A stretch of DNA of 14,819 bases from Paracoccaceae bacterium. Its GTDB lineage: Bacteria > Pseudomonadota > Alphaproteobacteria > Rhodobacterales > Rhodobacteraceae. Both the position numbers and the translations under genes were made by a program. Under the pieces are notes generated by a model, which saw only the letters and a program-made list of their open reading frames with translations, was not told the DNA's origin and did no database searches. Numbering within the stretch: the stretch's first letter is position 1; each line of letters starts with the position of its first letter. Where the stretch lies: positions 1-14,819 of the forward strand of contig QKHF01000122.1 of the NCBI GenBank assembly GCA_003250135.1, given 5' to 3'. Positions 1 to 7,094 of this stretch are shown piece after piece.

Positions 1-588
1 GCGGTTCCAGGCCGCCGCGCCGACCACCGACTGGTCGTGCAGGAACTTCTCCAGCTCGTCCGACAGCTGGTGCGGGCGCATCTGGCGCAGCTTGTCGAAC
101 CAGGGACGATAGCGGGCGAGGGCCGGGGATTCGGCGAATTTCGTCTCCAGAACTGCGTCGTCGACCCGGTTCAGCTCCAGCGTAAAAAAGACCAGCGGCT
201 GCGTCGCCTCGGTCAGGCGGGACTGCATGTCGCCCATGAACTTGGCGCGCGCGGGGTCGGCGGTGTTCTGGTGATACAGGAGACCGGCATAGGACATCAC
301 GCGATTGAGCGTCCGGTCGATCGCCTCATATCGGGCGACCGCCTCGGCCATCTCGGCGCCGGACAGCGTCGCCAGCCGGCCCTCATAAGCCTCGGCGAAA
401 TCGGATATCTCGGCGGTGGTCCGCTCCAGATCGGCCGTCAGTTCCGGGCTGTCGATGCCGGGATACAAATCATCGAGCCTCCACTCGGGCATCTCCCCCA
501 AAGCGGGGCCGCCGCTCGTGGAGCCTGCGTCGCGCGAGGCGTCGAGGGCAGGCGTCGCGATCATGGCGAAGGGCGGAATGAGGGGCAT
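1..588 (-). CDS. pepF: Oligoendopeptidase F (M3 family), N-terminal part, runs off left edge
   Basis: The visible 196 residues are the N-terminal part of a protein of the M3 zinc oligopeptidase family, PepF/oligoendopeptidase F type, which cleaves short peptides in the cytoplasm. The recognisable signatures are the WRLDDLYPGID segment (residues 36-46), typical of the PepF start, followed by a helical region with PLVFFTLELN that fits the alpha-helical N-terminal lobe. The catalytic HEXXH motif would lie beyond the window, so activity cannot be judged here. The ATG at 588 is preceded by a GGAG with suitable spacing, which supports this start. The first 30 residues are poorly conserved-looking and rich in Ala, Ser and Gly, but do not form a clear signal peptide. 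The frame is open to base 1. Family assignment is by recognition of motifs; no search was run. Confidence 0.85.
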   Translation of the reverse strand, partial: MPLIPPFAMIATPALDASRDAGSTSGGPALGEMPEWRLDDLYPGIDSPELTADLERTTAEISDFAEAYEGRLATLSGAEMAEAVARYEAIDRTLNRVMSYAGLLYHQNTADPARAKFMGDMQSRLTEATQPLVFFTLELNRVDDAVLETKFAESPALARYRPWFDKLRQMRPHQLSDELEKFLHDQSVVGAAAWNR

Positions 589-704
589 GAATGACTCCGA
601 ACCAAGCATCTGGACAGGCGCGTCGGGCGCGCCGCGTATCGTCTGACTACTTAGAACGGGCTTGGCGCTCTTGAAAGGTCGCGCGGCCTCAAATCAGGGC
701 TTTT

Positions 705-1079
705 TCAAAGATCGGTGACGTCGGACTTTTCCGTCTCGTCTGACGGGGGCGTCGCGTCCTTCGGAATGCGGCGGATGATGATGTCGCCATTGGGCAGCAT
801 CTCCGGCGCCTCGTAACGCGGCATGTCGTCGATCCAGTGCTCGAAGCTTTCGAGCATGGCGCCGACCATCGCGTTGAACTTTTCGATGGCCTCGAGCGTC
901 GCCTCCGACATCTCCTCGGCTTCCTTCGAGAAATCACGGGGGCTGTCGGCGGGGCTGTCGGCGGGTGCGTCTGTCCCGGCCCCGGCGGCGTGCGCAGGGA
1001 CAAGTGGGAAGGCGACGAGCGCGGCGCTCAACATCGCGGCGCGCAAGAGGCGGGCGGATAGATTTTCGGCTTTGGCCAT
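705..1079 (-). CDS. Small exported protein of unknown function
   Basis: The product is 124 residues. It begins with a basic stretch and a hydrophobic segment ending VPAHA-AG (about residues 9-31), a typical Sec signal peptide, so the mature protein is probably periplasmic or membrane-attached. The mature part is acidic: a PADS-PADS repeat, a helical stretch (EEMSEATLEAIEKFNAMVG), then a C-terminal YEAPEMLPNGDIIIRR segment. I recall similar endings in small exported alphaproteobacterial proteins that are sometimes labelled AAA+ family ATPase, but there is no Walker motif here, so that name would be wrong. An in-frame ATG at 1088 would add MRR; neither start has a strong Shine-Dalgarno. It lies between the OmpA lipoprotein terminator and pepF on the same strand. 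Function is unknown. Confidence 0.75.
   Translation of the reverse strand: MAKAENLSARLLRAAMLSAALVAFPLVPAHAAGAGTDAPADSPADSPRDFSKEAEEMSEATLEAIEKFNAMVGAMLESFEHWIDDMPRYEAPEMLPNGDIIIRRIPKDATPPSDETEKSDVTDL
940..963. repeat. 12-base tandem repeat, two copies, inside the small exported protein gene
   Basis: The unit gggctgtcggcg occurs twice in direct succession. It is in frame and encodes the doubled PADS motif just after the signal peptide, so copy-number change would lengthen or shorten the mature N-terminus by four residues without breaking the frame. Confidence 0.7.
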
Positions 1080-1130
1080 GCGCCGCATTCTATCGCGTCG
1101 ATCGGGCGCTTTGAAGGCGCGCCCGGAAGC

Positions 1131-1167
1131 GGCAAAAGAAAACCGCCCCGGTTTGGCCGGGGCGGTT
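1131..1167 (-). terminator. Intrinsic terminator after the OmpA lipoprotein gene
   Basis: The arms at 1141-1151 and 1157-1167 form a perfect 11-base-pair GC-rich stem with a 5-base loop. On the minus strand it is followed by TTTTCTTTT. It starts about 40 bases past the stop codon of the OmpA-family gene, so it ends that transcript and separates it from the small exported protein gene. Confidence 0.9.
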
Positions 1168-1206
1168 CGATCTCCAGGCGGCGCGGAAGCCCGCGCCGGG
1201 GTCAGA

Positions 1207-2016
1207 TTACTGACCGATGTTGACCTCGACGCGACGGTTGCGCGGCTCACGCACGTTGTCGCCGGTGTCGACGGCCGGCTCGTTCTCCGAACGGCCCGCA
1301 ACGGTCATGGAGTCCTGCGCGACGCCTTCGGCGGCCAGAGCGCCCGCGACGCGGTTGGCGCGACGCTCGGACAGACCCTGGTTGTAGGCGACCGAGCCGA
1401 CGGTGTCGGTGTGGCCGACGACCGAGAGAAGCGGGTTCGCCATGGCCGACGCGGCGCTGACGATCTGGCCGATCACGGTGTTCGCGGCCGAGTCGAGCGT
1501 GTCCTTGTCAAAGCCGAAGTAGATGGTGAACTGGGCCGGGGCGCAGGCGGCCAGAGCGCTGGCCAGCATGGCTTCGGCGTCCTCGACGCTGATGCAGACG
1601 CCGCCCTGATAGAGCGACTCGAGATACTGATCCCACATCGCCTGGGCGTGGGCGCACTCGGCCGGACGGGCGTCCTTGTTGGCGGCGACGGTGGCGACCA
1701 CCTCGTCATACTTCGCGTCGGTCTCCGGCGAGGAGACGCCCAGCTCGGCCGGGGTCCACGGCGCGGCCGCGGCGCCCTGCTCGGACTTGGCGATGTAAGC
1801 AGTGGTGTCCATCCAGTTGACGTCGGTGGTCGAGTTCCGAGCCGCCAGCGCCTGGTATTCGCGCGACAGGGACGAGCCGAAATCCTCGCCCTCGATCGAC
1901 TTATCAAGATAGCTGTCCGCGCTGAAGGTTCCGCCAAGGTTTGAACCCGGCAGGTTGGTGCAGCCGGCGACAGCGACGGCGGCAGCAGCGAACAAGATCT
2001 TGGAGATCGCGTTCAT
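1207..2016 (-). CDS. OmpA-family lipoprotein (peptidoglycan-binding)
   Basis: The 269-residue product starts with a short signal peptide and lipobox AVAGC with the lipidated cysteine at residue 19, so it should be a membrane-anchored lipoprotein, most likely in the outer membrane. Residues about 160-269 are an OmpA C-terminal domain. It shows FGFD, then GHTDTVGS with the diaminopimelate-contacting aspartate at 204, then LSERRANRV (R219, R222) and the closing NRRVEV. In this family the domain binds peptidoglycan non-covalently. Residues 25-155 are a helical, low-homology-looking region with cysteines at 121, 141 and 158. The start at 2016 has a strong GGAGAGA Shine-Dalgarno; upstream in-frame codons would spoil the signal peptide. 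It resembles Pal but lacks the tol-pal context, so I give no symbol. It is transcribed alone from the divergent region and ends at a strong terminator. Confidence 0.9.
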   Translation of the reverse strand: MNAISKILFAAAAVAVAGCTNLPGSNLGGTFSADSYLDKSIEGEDFGSSLSREYQALAARNSTTDVNWMDTTAYIAKSEQGAAAAPWTPAELGVSSPETDAKYDEVVATVAANKDARPAECAHAQAMWDQYLESLYQGGVCISVEDAEAMLASALAACAPAQFTIYFGFDKDTLDSAANTVIGQIVSAASAMANPLLSVVGHTDTVGSVAYNQGLSERRANRVAGALAAEGVAQDSMTVAGRSENEPAVDTGDNVREPRNRRVEVNIGQ

Positions 2017-2371
2017 GTCTCTCTCCGTATTCCAATTGTTATGAGCGACGACGCGCTCTCGACTGTCCTCTCGCTTGCGCGCATGGCTCAAGCCAAGTTC
2101 TCAATTGCAGATTTGCGGGCGCCGCACAATCACGGCTGCTCATAAACCTGTTGCAACCCCGCAACTTTACCTGTTGCGTAGCGTATAAACAACACTCTAT
2201 CGCCCTGAATTACATTGATCTAACGCAATCGCGGCCCCGCCGCGCAGGCCCGCATCGCGGCGACATGGCGCATCGTACACGTCCTGTTTACGAGGCGCCG
2301 CGCAGACTGCCTTTTCCGGGAGTATGGCGCGCGCCGACTCTCGAATTCGGAGTGCTCAGGCGTGGCGGGCT
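2017..2371. promoter_or_regulatory. Divergent intergenic region between OmpA lipoprotein and NtrC-type regulator
   Basis: This 355-base gap carries control signals for two divergent genes. The stretch 2140-2225 is clearly more AT-rich than the surroundings. It contains ACCTGTTGC twice (2146-2154 and 2169-2177) with an inverted GCAAC between them (2161-2165). A possible minus-strand promoter is TTGTTT, 17 bases, TAAAGT (about 2165-2193), overlapping these repeats. A short inverted repeat, TGGCT-CA-AGCCA (2084-2095), lies in what would be the OmpA 5' leader. I see no sigma-54 promoter (GG-N10-GC type) for the regulator and no convincing small gene. Confidence 0.45.
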
Positions 2372-3826
2372 ATGTCGCATCGAATACTGGTTGTCGAAGA
2401 CGATCCGGCGCAGCGACGGCTGATCGCGACGGTTGTGCGCGCGCTGGGCCATGACGCGCTAGAGGCGCAGGACGCCCGCGCCGCAGAGATGGCGGTCGCC
2501 ACCGGGAAAGGGCGTCTTTCCCTTGTTCTGTTGGACCTGCATTTGCCGGACGTCGATGGCGTGACGCTGATGGGGCGGCTGCGCGACCTTGGCTCAACCG
2601 CCCTCATCATCGCCATGACCGCCGACCACAGCGTCGCCACGGCGATGGCCGCGCTGAAGGCCGGCGCGCATGATTATCTGCTCAAACCCGTCGCCGCGCC
2701 GCGACTGGAGGCTTCGATCCGAATCGCGCTGTCGCTCAGCAGGCTGCGCAGCGAGGTCCGGCGCCTTTCGCGGCAGGCGGACAACAATCTCACCTTCGAA
2801 GACCTGATCGCCGAGAGCGCGGCGATGCGACGCGCCATAATTTTGGCGAGGCGGGGGGCCGGGGCGGACATTCCGATGCTGATCGAGGGCGAATCGGGCG
2901 TCGGCAAGGAGGTTTTCGCCCGCGCCGCCCATGGCGCCTCGCCCCGCGCCGGGGGGCCATTTGTGGCGGTCAATTGTGGCGCGCTGCCCGAAACGCTGGT
3001 CGAGGCGACGCTGTTCGGCCATGAGAAAGGGGCCTTCACCGGCGCCACGGAGAGGCGTCCGGGCAAGTTTCAGGAGGCGAGCGGCGGCACCCTGTTTCTT
3101 GACGAGGTCGGCGAGCTGCCCTTGCCCGCACAAGTGAAGCTGCTTCGCGCGCTGCAGGAGCGGGAGGTGGAGCCAGTCGGCGCCTCAATACCCGTTCGGG
3201 TCGACATCCGACTGATCTCGGCCACCAATCGCAGCCTGCAGGCGCGGGTCGGCGAGGGGACGTTTCGCGGCGACCTCTATTATCGCTTGAGCGCGTTTCC
3301 GGTGTTGCTGCCCCCCTTGGCGGAGCGGCGCGAGGATATCGGCCCCCTCGCGTCGGCCTTCGCCGCGCGCTTCGCGCTGGAGGAGCGGCGTGCGATTCAG
3401 GAGATCGCGCCGGATGCGCTGACTCGGCTAGCCGGGCGCGGCTGGCCCGGCAATGTCCGGCAGCTTCAGAATGCGGTTTATCGGGCGGTGGTGCTGGCCG
3501 GTCCCGACCAGCGGGCGCTGACCGCGCGCGATTTTATGGAGCTGGACGAGCGCGACCAGCCCGGCGTCGGTGCGGAGGCTGTGCGGACCGAGCTTCGCGA
3601 TTGGCGCGAGGCGCTGGCGGAGGATCCGCGAGAACCGCTCCCTGACCCGCTGATGACCGAGTACGGGCATATCCGCAGCCTCGAAGAGGTGGAGGCGGAG
3701 ATGATCGACCGCGCGCTGGAGCTTTACCGCGGCCGCATGGCGGAGGTCGCGCGGCGGCTCGGCATCGGCCGCTCCACGCTCTATCGCAAGGTCGGCAACC
3801 GGATGGCGACGAAACGGCAGGCGTAA
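2372..3826 (+). CDS. NtrC-type sigma-54-dependent response regulator
   Basis: The 484-residue product has three domains in order. First is a receiver domain (residues 3-120) with acidic pocket D10/D11, phosphoacceptor D55, T83 and K105. Second is a sigma-54 AAA+ domain (about 143-375) with Walker A GESGVGKE (173-180), the sigma-54 contact loop GAFTGA (220-225), Walker B LFLDE (241-245) and the FRGDLYYRL arginine segment (298-306). Third is a Fis-type helix-turn-helix (about 437-475). It should activate RNA polymerase-sigma-54 when phosphorylated. The start at 2372 places ILVVEDD directly at the N-terminus as usual; an in-frame ATG at 2324 adds 16 atypical residues and its GGGAG is too close. 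No histidine kinase is adjacent, so partner and target are unknown. It ends 6 bases from the convergent nuclease-family gene. Confidence 0.92.
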   Translation: MSHRILVVEDDPAQRRLIATVVRALGHDALEAQDARAAEMAVATGKGRLSLVLLDLHLPDVDGVTLMGRLRDLGSTALIIAMTADHSVATAMAALKAGAHDYLLKPVAAPRLEASIRIALSLSRLRSEVRRLSRQADNNLTFEDLIAESAAMRRAIILARRGAGADIPMLIEGESGVGKEVFARAAHGASPRAGGPFVAVNCGALPETLVEATLFGHEKGAFTGATERRPGKFQEASGGTLFLDEVGELPLPAQVKLLRALQEREVEPVGASIPVRVDIRLISATNRSLQARVGEGTFRGDLYYRLSAFPVLLPPLAERREDIGPLASAFAARFALEERRAIQEIAPDALTRLAGRGWPGNVRQLQNAVYRAVVLAGPDQRALTARDFMELDERDQPGVGAEAVRTELRDWREALAEDPREPLPDPLMTEYGHIRSLEEVEAEMIDRALELYRGRMAEVARRLGIGRSTLYRKVGNRMATKRQA

Positions 3827-3832
3827 AGGGCG

Positions 3833-4951
3833 TTAGCCCAGCCGCAGGTCCACGCTGACAGGGAAATGGTCCGAGGCGGTCAGCAGGGCCCGTTTCAGCT
3901 TCTCGTCGGCAAAGCACTCGGCGTCGTCGAACGGGTGCCAGATGCGCCATTGCGGGCGGGTCCGGTCGGCCAGCCGCGGCGAGAGCATGATGAAGTCCAG
4001 CAGCGCGTTCACGTATCCGCGCTGGTCCCGGTTGTAGAACCGGGCCGTCGAGGGTCGCCAGCCATAGGGGCGGGAGAACCGCACTCGAGTATAGGGATTG
4101 CGGAGCAGCGTGGCGGGATCGCCGGGATCGCCCATCACCACCTCGACGCCCGAGCGGCCGAAGGCTTTCTCGTAATGGTCCTGGCCTGGGCCGTCGTTGA
4201 AATCGCCCAGCACGATCACGTCCTCGCCCGTCGTCAGGTGGTCCTCCACCCGCTGGCGGATCCATTCGCACTGGGCCAACTGCTTGCGGCGGTTGATGGC
4301 GGCGATGCGGCGCTCGTCCTCCTCCGACTCCGCGCCGAAGGCCGCCTTCGACTTGGCGTGAACCCCGATCAGGCGAAAGCGGGCGCCAGTCGTCAGGTCC
4401 TCGGCCGCGGCTTCGTTGGGCGGTTTCGAGAAGACGTGCAGGTCGGTCTCGCCGTCCCCGTCCACGTCCAGCGGAAACACTCCGTCGAAGCGCGGGGCGT
4501 GGTGCAGGCGCCGGTCGGGGTCCGCCAGCGCGTCGAAGGGCGGGGCGGGGTTGGCGCGTTCGCGCCGCTCGGCCCAATCCTCGGCGGTGACGCGCACCCC
4601 TCGGGGGTCGTGCATCAGCGCGACCCGGTCTGGATCGTAGAGGTACACCAGCTCCTGCCGTGTCGGAGAGGGAAAGCCCAGCAGCGCTTTCCTCTGGCGC
4701 AGGCCGAATTCCTGCGCGAACCCCTCCAGCGCGTGGGTCGCAGAGCGCTTGCGGCCCTCATTCGGCCCCTCGACCACCAGCATCAGGTCCGGGTCCACCG
4801 CCTCCAGCACGCGGGCGATGGCGTCGCCCTGTTGGCGGCGGGTCACGTCATGGCGCTTGGACCAGCTGTGATCCTGAATCAGCCGGTCGTGGCGGTCGAA
4901 CAGAGCGTCGAACCATTCGATATTCCAGGTCGCGATCCTGAGCGTGGTCAT
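3833..4951 (-). CDS. Endonuclease/exonuclease/phosphatase family protein
   Basis: The 372-residue product has the motif series of the metal-dependent EEP fold (DNase I, exonuclease III and inositol phosphatase relatives): ATWNIEWF with N10, VVEGPNEG with E61, GVHAKSK with H198, LGDFND with D250 and N252, LDFIM with D319, and the final SDHFPV with D361/H362. The substrate, nucleic acid or a phosphoester of another kind, cannot be told from sequence. There is no signal peptide, so it is probably cytoplasmic. An unusual DVDGDGETD segment (162-170) resembles an EF-hand calcium loop. The gene lies 16 bases downstream of gapR on the same strand and is probably cotranscribed with it. Its 3' end almost touches the convergent regulator gene, with no terminator visible between them. 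Confidence 0.88.
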   Translation of the reverse strand: MTTLRIATWNIEWFDALFDRHDRLIQDHSWSKRHDVTRRQQGDAIARVLEAVDPDLMLVVEGPNEGRKRSATHALEGFAQEFGLRQRKALLGFPSPTRQELVYLYDPDRVALMHDPRGVRVTAEDWAERRERANPAPPFDALADPDRRLHHAPRFDGVFPLDVDGDGETDLHVFSKPPNEAAAEDLTTGARFRLIGVHAKSKAAFGAESEEDERRIAAINRRKQLAQCEWIRQRVEDHLTTGEDVIVLGDFNDGPGQDHYEKAFGRSGVEVVMGDPGDPATLLRNPYTRVRFSRPYGWRPSTARFYNRDQRGYVNALLDFIMLSPRLADRTRPQWRIWHPFDDAECFADEKLKRALLTASDHFPVSVDLRLG

Positions 4952-4967
4952 CGCGGCCCAGTCTAGC

Positions 4968-5240
4968 TCAATCGACGGCCGGGATCATGCCGAGCGCGTG
5001 CATGTAGAGGTCGAGCATGGCCTCTTCCTCCGAGCGCTCCTCGGCCGGCTTCTTGCGAAGCGCCACCACCTTGCGCAGGGTCTTGGCGTCGAAGCCGTTG
5101 CCCTTGGCCTCGGCGTAGACTTCCTTGATCTGGTCGGCGACTTCCTTCTTTTCGATCTCAAGCCGCTCGATCCGCTCGACGATGGCCTTCAATTGCCCCG
5201 CCGCCACCGTGGTCGCCGAAAAATCCGCGTCGTCCGCCAT
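4968..5240 (-). CDS. gapR: GapR family (DUF2312) DNA-binding protein
   Basis: The 90-residue protein matches the DUF2312 family: AAGQLKAIVERIERLEIEKKEV at 13-34, then AEAKGNGFDAKTLRKVVALRKK and a short acidic tail ending LYMHALG. The first half is a coiled coil. In Caulobacter this family is GapR, a nucleoid-associated protein that clamps overtwisted DNA ahead of replication and transcription and is needed for normal chromosome replication. The function here is transferred from that family. The ATG at 5240 is preferred over a TTG two codons upstream; an AGAGGCGG Shine-Dalgarno sits upstream of both. It is the first gene of a probable two-gene unit with the EEP-family protein. Confidence 0.92.
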   Translation of the reverse strand: MADDADFSATTVAAGQLKAIVERIERLEIEKKEVADQIKEVYAEAKGNGFDAKTLRKVVALRKKPAEERSEEEAMLDLYMHALGMIPAVD

Positions 5241-5328
5241 GCTCAATCCGCCTCTTGGGTCTTCATTGGAATCTGCTTCGGGTCGCGCCCGAGGCGCTGG
5301 AACCTAGCGGCGGGAGAGGGGCGCGGCA

Positions 5329-5351
5329 ATCCCGCCCGCACGGCGCGGGAT
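5329..5351 (-). terminator. GC-rich hairpin just after the redox cyclase gene
   Basis: The arms ATCCCGC (5329-5335) and GCGGGAT (5345-5351) form a 7-base-pair stem with a 9-base loop. It starts 3 bases past the cyclase stop codon on the minus strand. There is no U tract, so it is not a standard intrinsic terminator; it may stabilise the 3' end or act with Rho. Confidence 0.4.
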
Positions 5352-5353
5352 CG

Positions 5354-6730
5354 CTATTCGAGCGCGACCCAGATGTGCCCCGCTTCAATCCGGCAGGGAA
5401 TCATTTCGAGGCGCGCGCGGCTCGTGGTGACGTCGCCCAGAAACTCAAGCCCCTTTGGCGTTCCATCCGAATTGAGCGCCTCGCACCAGCTCAGAACCTC
5501 GCCCGTCAGAAGGTCGAAGCGACTGGAGTGCCAGCGGCAGCGGATGCTGAGCGCGTCCGAAATGGCGCATTCCTCCGGACGATTCCATTCCGGCGGCGGC
5601 GGCGCGCGGTCGAAGAATGGCAGGCGCAGGTGCGGGCAGGCGTTCTCGAAGGCGACGACGTGCTCGCCGCGGCGGGCGACGACCAGATCGAACTTCGGCA
5701 ACTGGACGACGCGATGCTGGCCATCCTTAACCTCGCCTTCCTCTAACACGCGCGTCCAGAGCCTGCCGTCGGCGCGCATCGTCTCCCGCCCGATATGCTG
5801 GTCGAGCTCGCGCTCGGTTTCGTCGGTCAGCTTCGCGATCTCGTAAAGCGTGATCCGCTCGCTGGTGCCGCGCAGGCGGACCCGGATGAAGTCGCTCGTC
5901 TCGACCTGATCGCGGACCTCGTCATGGAGCGCCTCGGTGATCAGGAAGCGGGTGCCGGCGTCCTTGTTGGCGGCTTCGACTCGGCTGGCCACGTTGACGA
6001 CGTCGCCGATCGCGGTCAGGCGTTCATTGCCGATCGAGCCGACGGAGCCGATCAGCGCCTCGCCGTAATGCACGCCGATGCGGATGTCGAAGTCGAGCCC
6101 GTACATGGTCTTCAGGAAGGGCTTCATGCGGTCGACCATCGCCAGCGTCTCCAACGCCGCTTTGACCGCGCGGATCGGGGCGTCGGCCTCTCCACCGCTG
6201 CCGAAGATCGCCATCATGCCGTCGCCGACGAACTTGTCGACGTAGCCGAAATTGTCCTCGATGATCGCGCCTGCCTGCGCGAAGTAACGATTGAGCAAAT
6301 ACATCACGTCGTAAGGCGTCATGTCCTCGGCGAACGTGGTGAAGCCGGCGATGTCGCTGAAGAAGATTGCGACCTTACGCAACTCTCCGGCCTTGTGCGC
6401 CGGGCCGCGCCGCAATTGGTTGGCGATCGCCAGGTCGGTTTCGTCCAGAACCAGACGCCGGAAGGCTATGTCGCCGGTAGGGTGCAGCTGGCAGGCGAGC
6501 CGGATGGCGCCGTCGAGGCCGACCCGCTCCCTCAGCGCCTGTTCCTTGTCGTTCGGCGGCGGGCATCCCTCGGCGCCCGACAGGATCCAGATCCGGCAGG
6601 TCGAGCATTTGGCCTGGCCGCCGCAGGCGTGCGCGAAGTGGATCTTGGCCCGCGACGCCGCCTTCAGGACGGAGTCGCCCTCGTGGCACTCGAACGAGAC
6701 TTCGTCGGGGTGGGACGTCAGTTTCGGCAT
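5354..6730 (-). CDS. Class III adenylate cyclase with N-terminal 2Fe-2S ferredoxin and C-terminal Rieske domains
   Basis: The 458-residue protein has three domains. Residues 1-95 are a 2Fe-2S ferredoxin with C36, C42, C45 and C80 (C-X5-C-X2-C spacing, adrenodoxin-like). Residues about 117-300 are a class III nucleotide cyclase with metal aspartates D126 and D170, the purine-specifying pair K166 and T239 (the Lys/Thr pattern of bacterial adenylate cyclases), and transition-state residues N246 and R250 in VNVASR. Residues about 323-458 are a Rieske domain with CPH (C365, H367) and CRWH (C398, H401), the full ligand set. It should make cAMP from ATP, and I infer that its output depends on redox state or iron-sulphur supply. 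No membrane segment is seen, so it is probably cytosolic. The start has an AGGA Shine-Dalgarno. It lies 48 bases downstream of the DUF1244 gene and is probably last in that operon. Confidence 0.93.
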   Translation of the reverse strand: MPKLTSHPDEVSFECHEGDSVLKAASRAKIHFAHACGGQAKCSTCRIWILSGAEGCPPPNDKEQALRERVGLDGAIRLACQLHPTGDIAFRRLVLDETDLAIANQLRRGPAHKAGELRKVAIFFSDIAGFTTFAEDMTPYDVMYLLNRYFAQAGAIIEDNFGYVDKFVGDGMMAIFGSGGEADAPIRAVKAALETLAMVDRMKPFLKTMYGLDFDIRIGVHYGEALIGSVGSIGNERLTAIGDVVNVASRVEAANKDAGTRFLITEALHDEVRDQVETSDFIRVRLRGTSERITLYEIAKLTDETERELDQHIGRETMRADGRLWTRVLEEGEVKDGQHRVVQLPKFDLVVARRGEHVVAFENACPHLRLPFFDRAPPPPEWNRPEECAISDALSIRCRWHSSRFDLLTGEVLSWCEALNSDGTPKGLEFLGDVTTSRARLEMIPCRIEAGHIWVALE

Positions 6731-6778
6731 GTCACATCCTGCGGGCGCGGACCGCCGCGCGCGTCGTCATGCAAGCTG

Positions 6779-7078
6779 CTAGTCGTGTTGCGGCCGGTTC
6801 TTCTCGAAATCCGCCTTCTGATCCGCCGACGCCTCGGTCTGGTATTTGTCGCGCCAGTCCTCGTAGGGCTCGCCATAGACGATCTCGCGGCTCTCGGCCT
6901 TGGTCATCTCCAGCCCCTTTTCGGCGGCGGCCTCCTGATACCAGCGGCTCAGGCAGTTCCGGCAGAACCCGGCCAAATTCATCATGTCGATGTTCTGCAC
7001 GTCCGTGCGTTCGCGCAGATGGCTGACAAGGCGGCGGAAGGCGGCGGCTTCAAGCTCGGTGCGAGTGGCGTCGTCCAT
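6779..7078 (-). CDS. DUF1244 family protein
   Basis: The 99-residue product matches the DUF1244 family, small proteins of alpha- and gammaproteobacteria without an assigned function. The core is LRERTDVQNIDMMNLAGFCRNCLSRWY (residues 21-47), containing a C39-X2-C42 pair in a helical setting, followed by YGEPYEDWRDKYQ (68-80). Two cysteines alone could bind metal in a dimer or be redox-active; this is a guess. The start at 7078 is supported by an AAGGA Shine-Dalgarno. The gene begins 16 bases after the YbdK-like ligase and ends 48 bases before the redox cyclase on the same strand, so it belongs to that transcription unit. Confidence 0.92.
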   Translation of the reverse strand: MDDATRTELEAAAFRRLVSHLRERTDVQNIDMMNLAGFCRNCLSRWYQEAAAEKGLEMTKAESREIVYGEPYEDWRDKYQTEASADQKADFEKNRPQHD

Positions 7079-7094
7079 GGGTGCGGTCCTTCGG

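Noticed and set aside
823..1944. Plus-strand open frame across the small exported protein and OmpA genes
   Set aside because: It crosses an intrinsic terminator of the opposite strand and the composition is that of an antisense shadow.
3534..4577. Minus-strand frame overlapping the nuclease-family gene and the regulator's 3' end
   Set aside because: Pro/Arg-rich shadow in another frame of the EEP-family gene.
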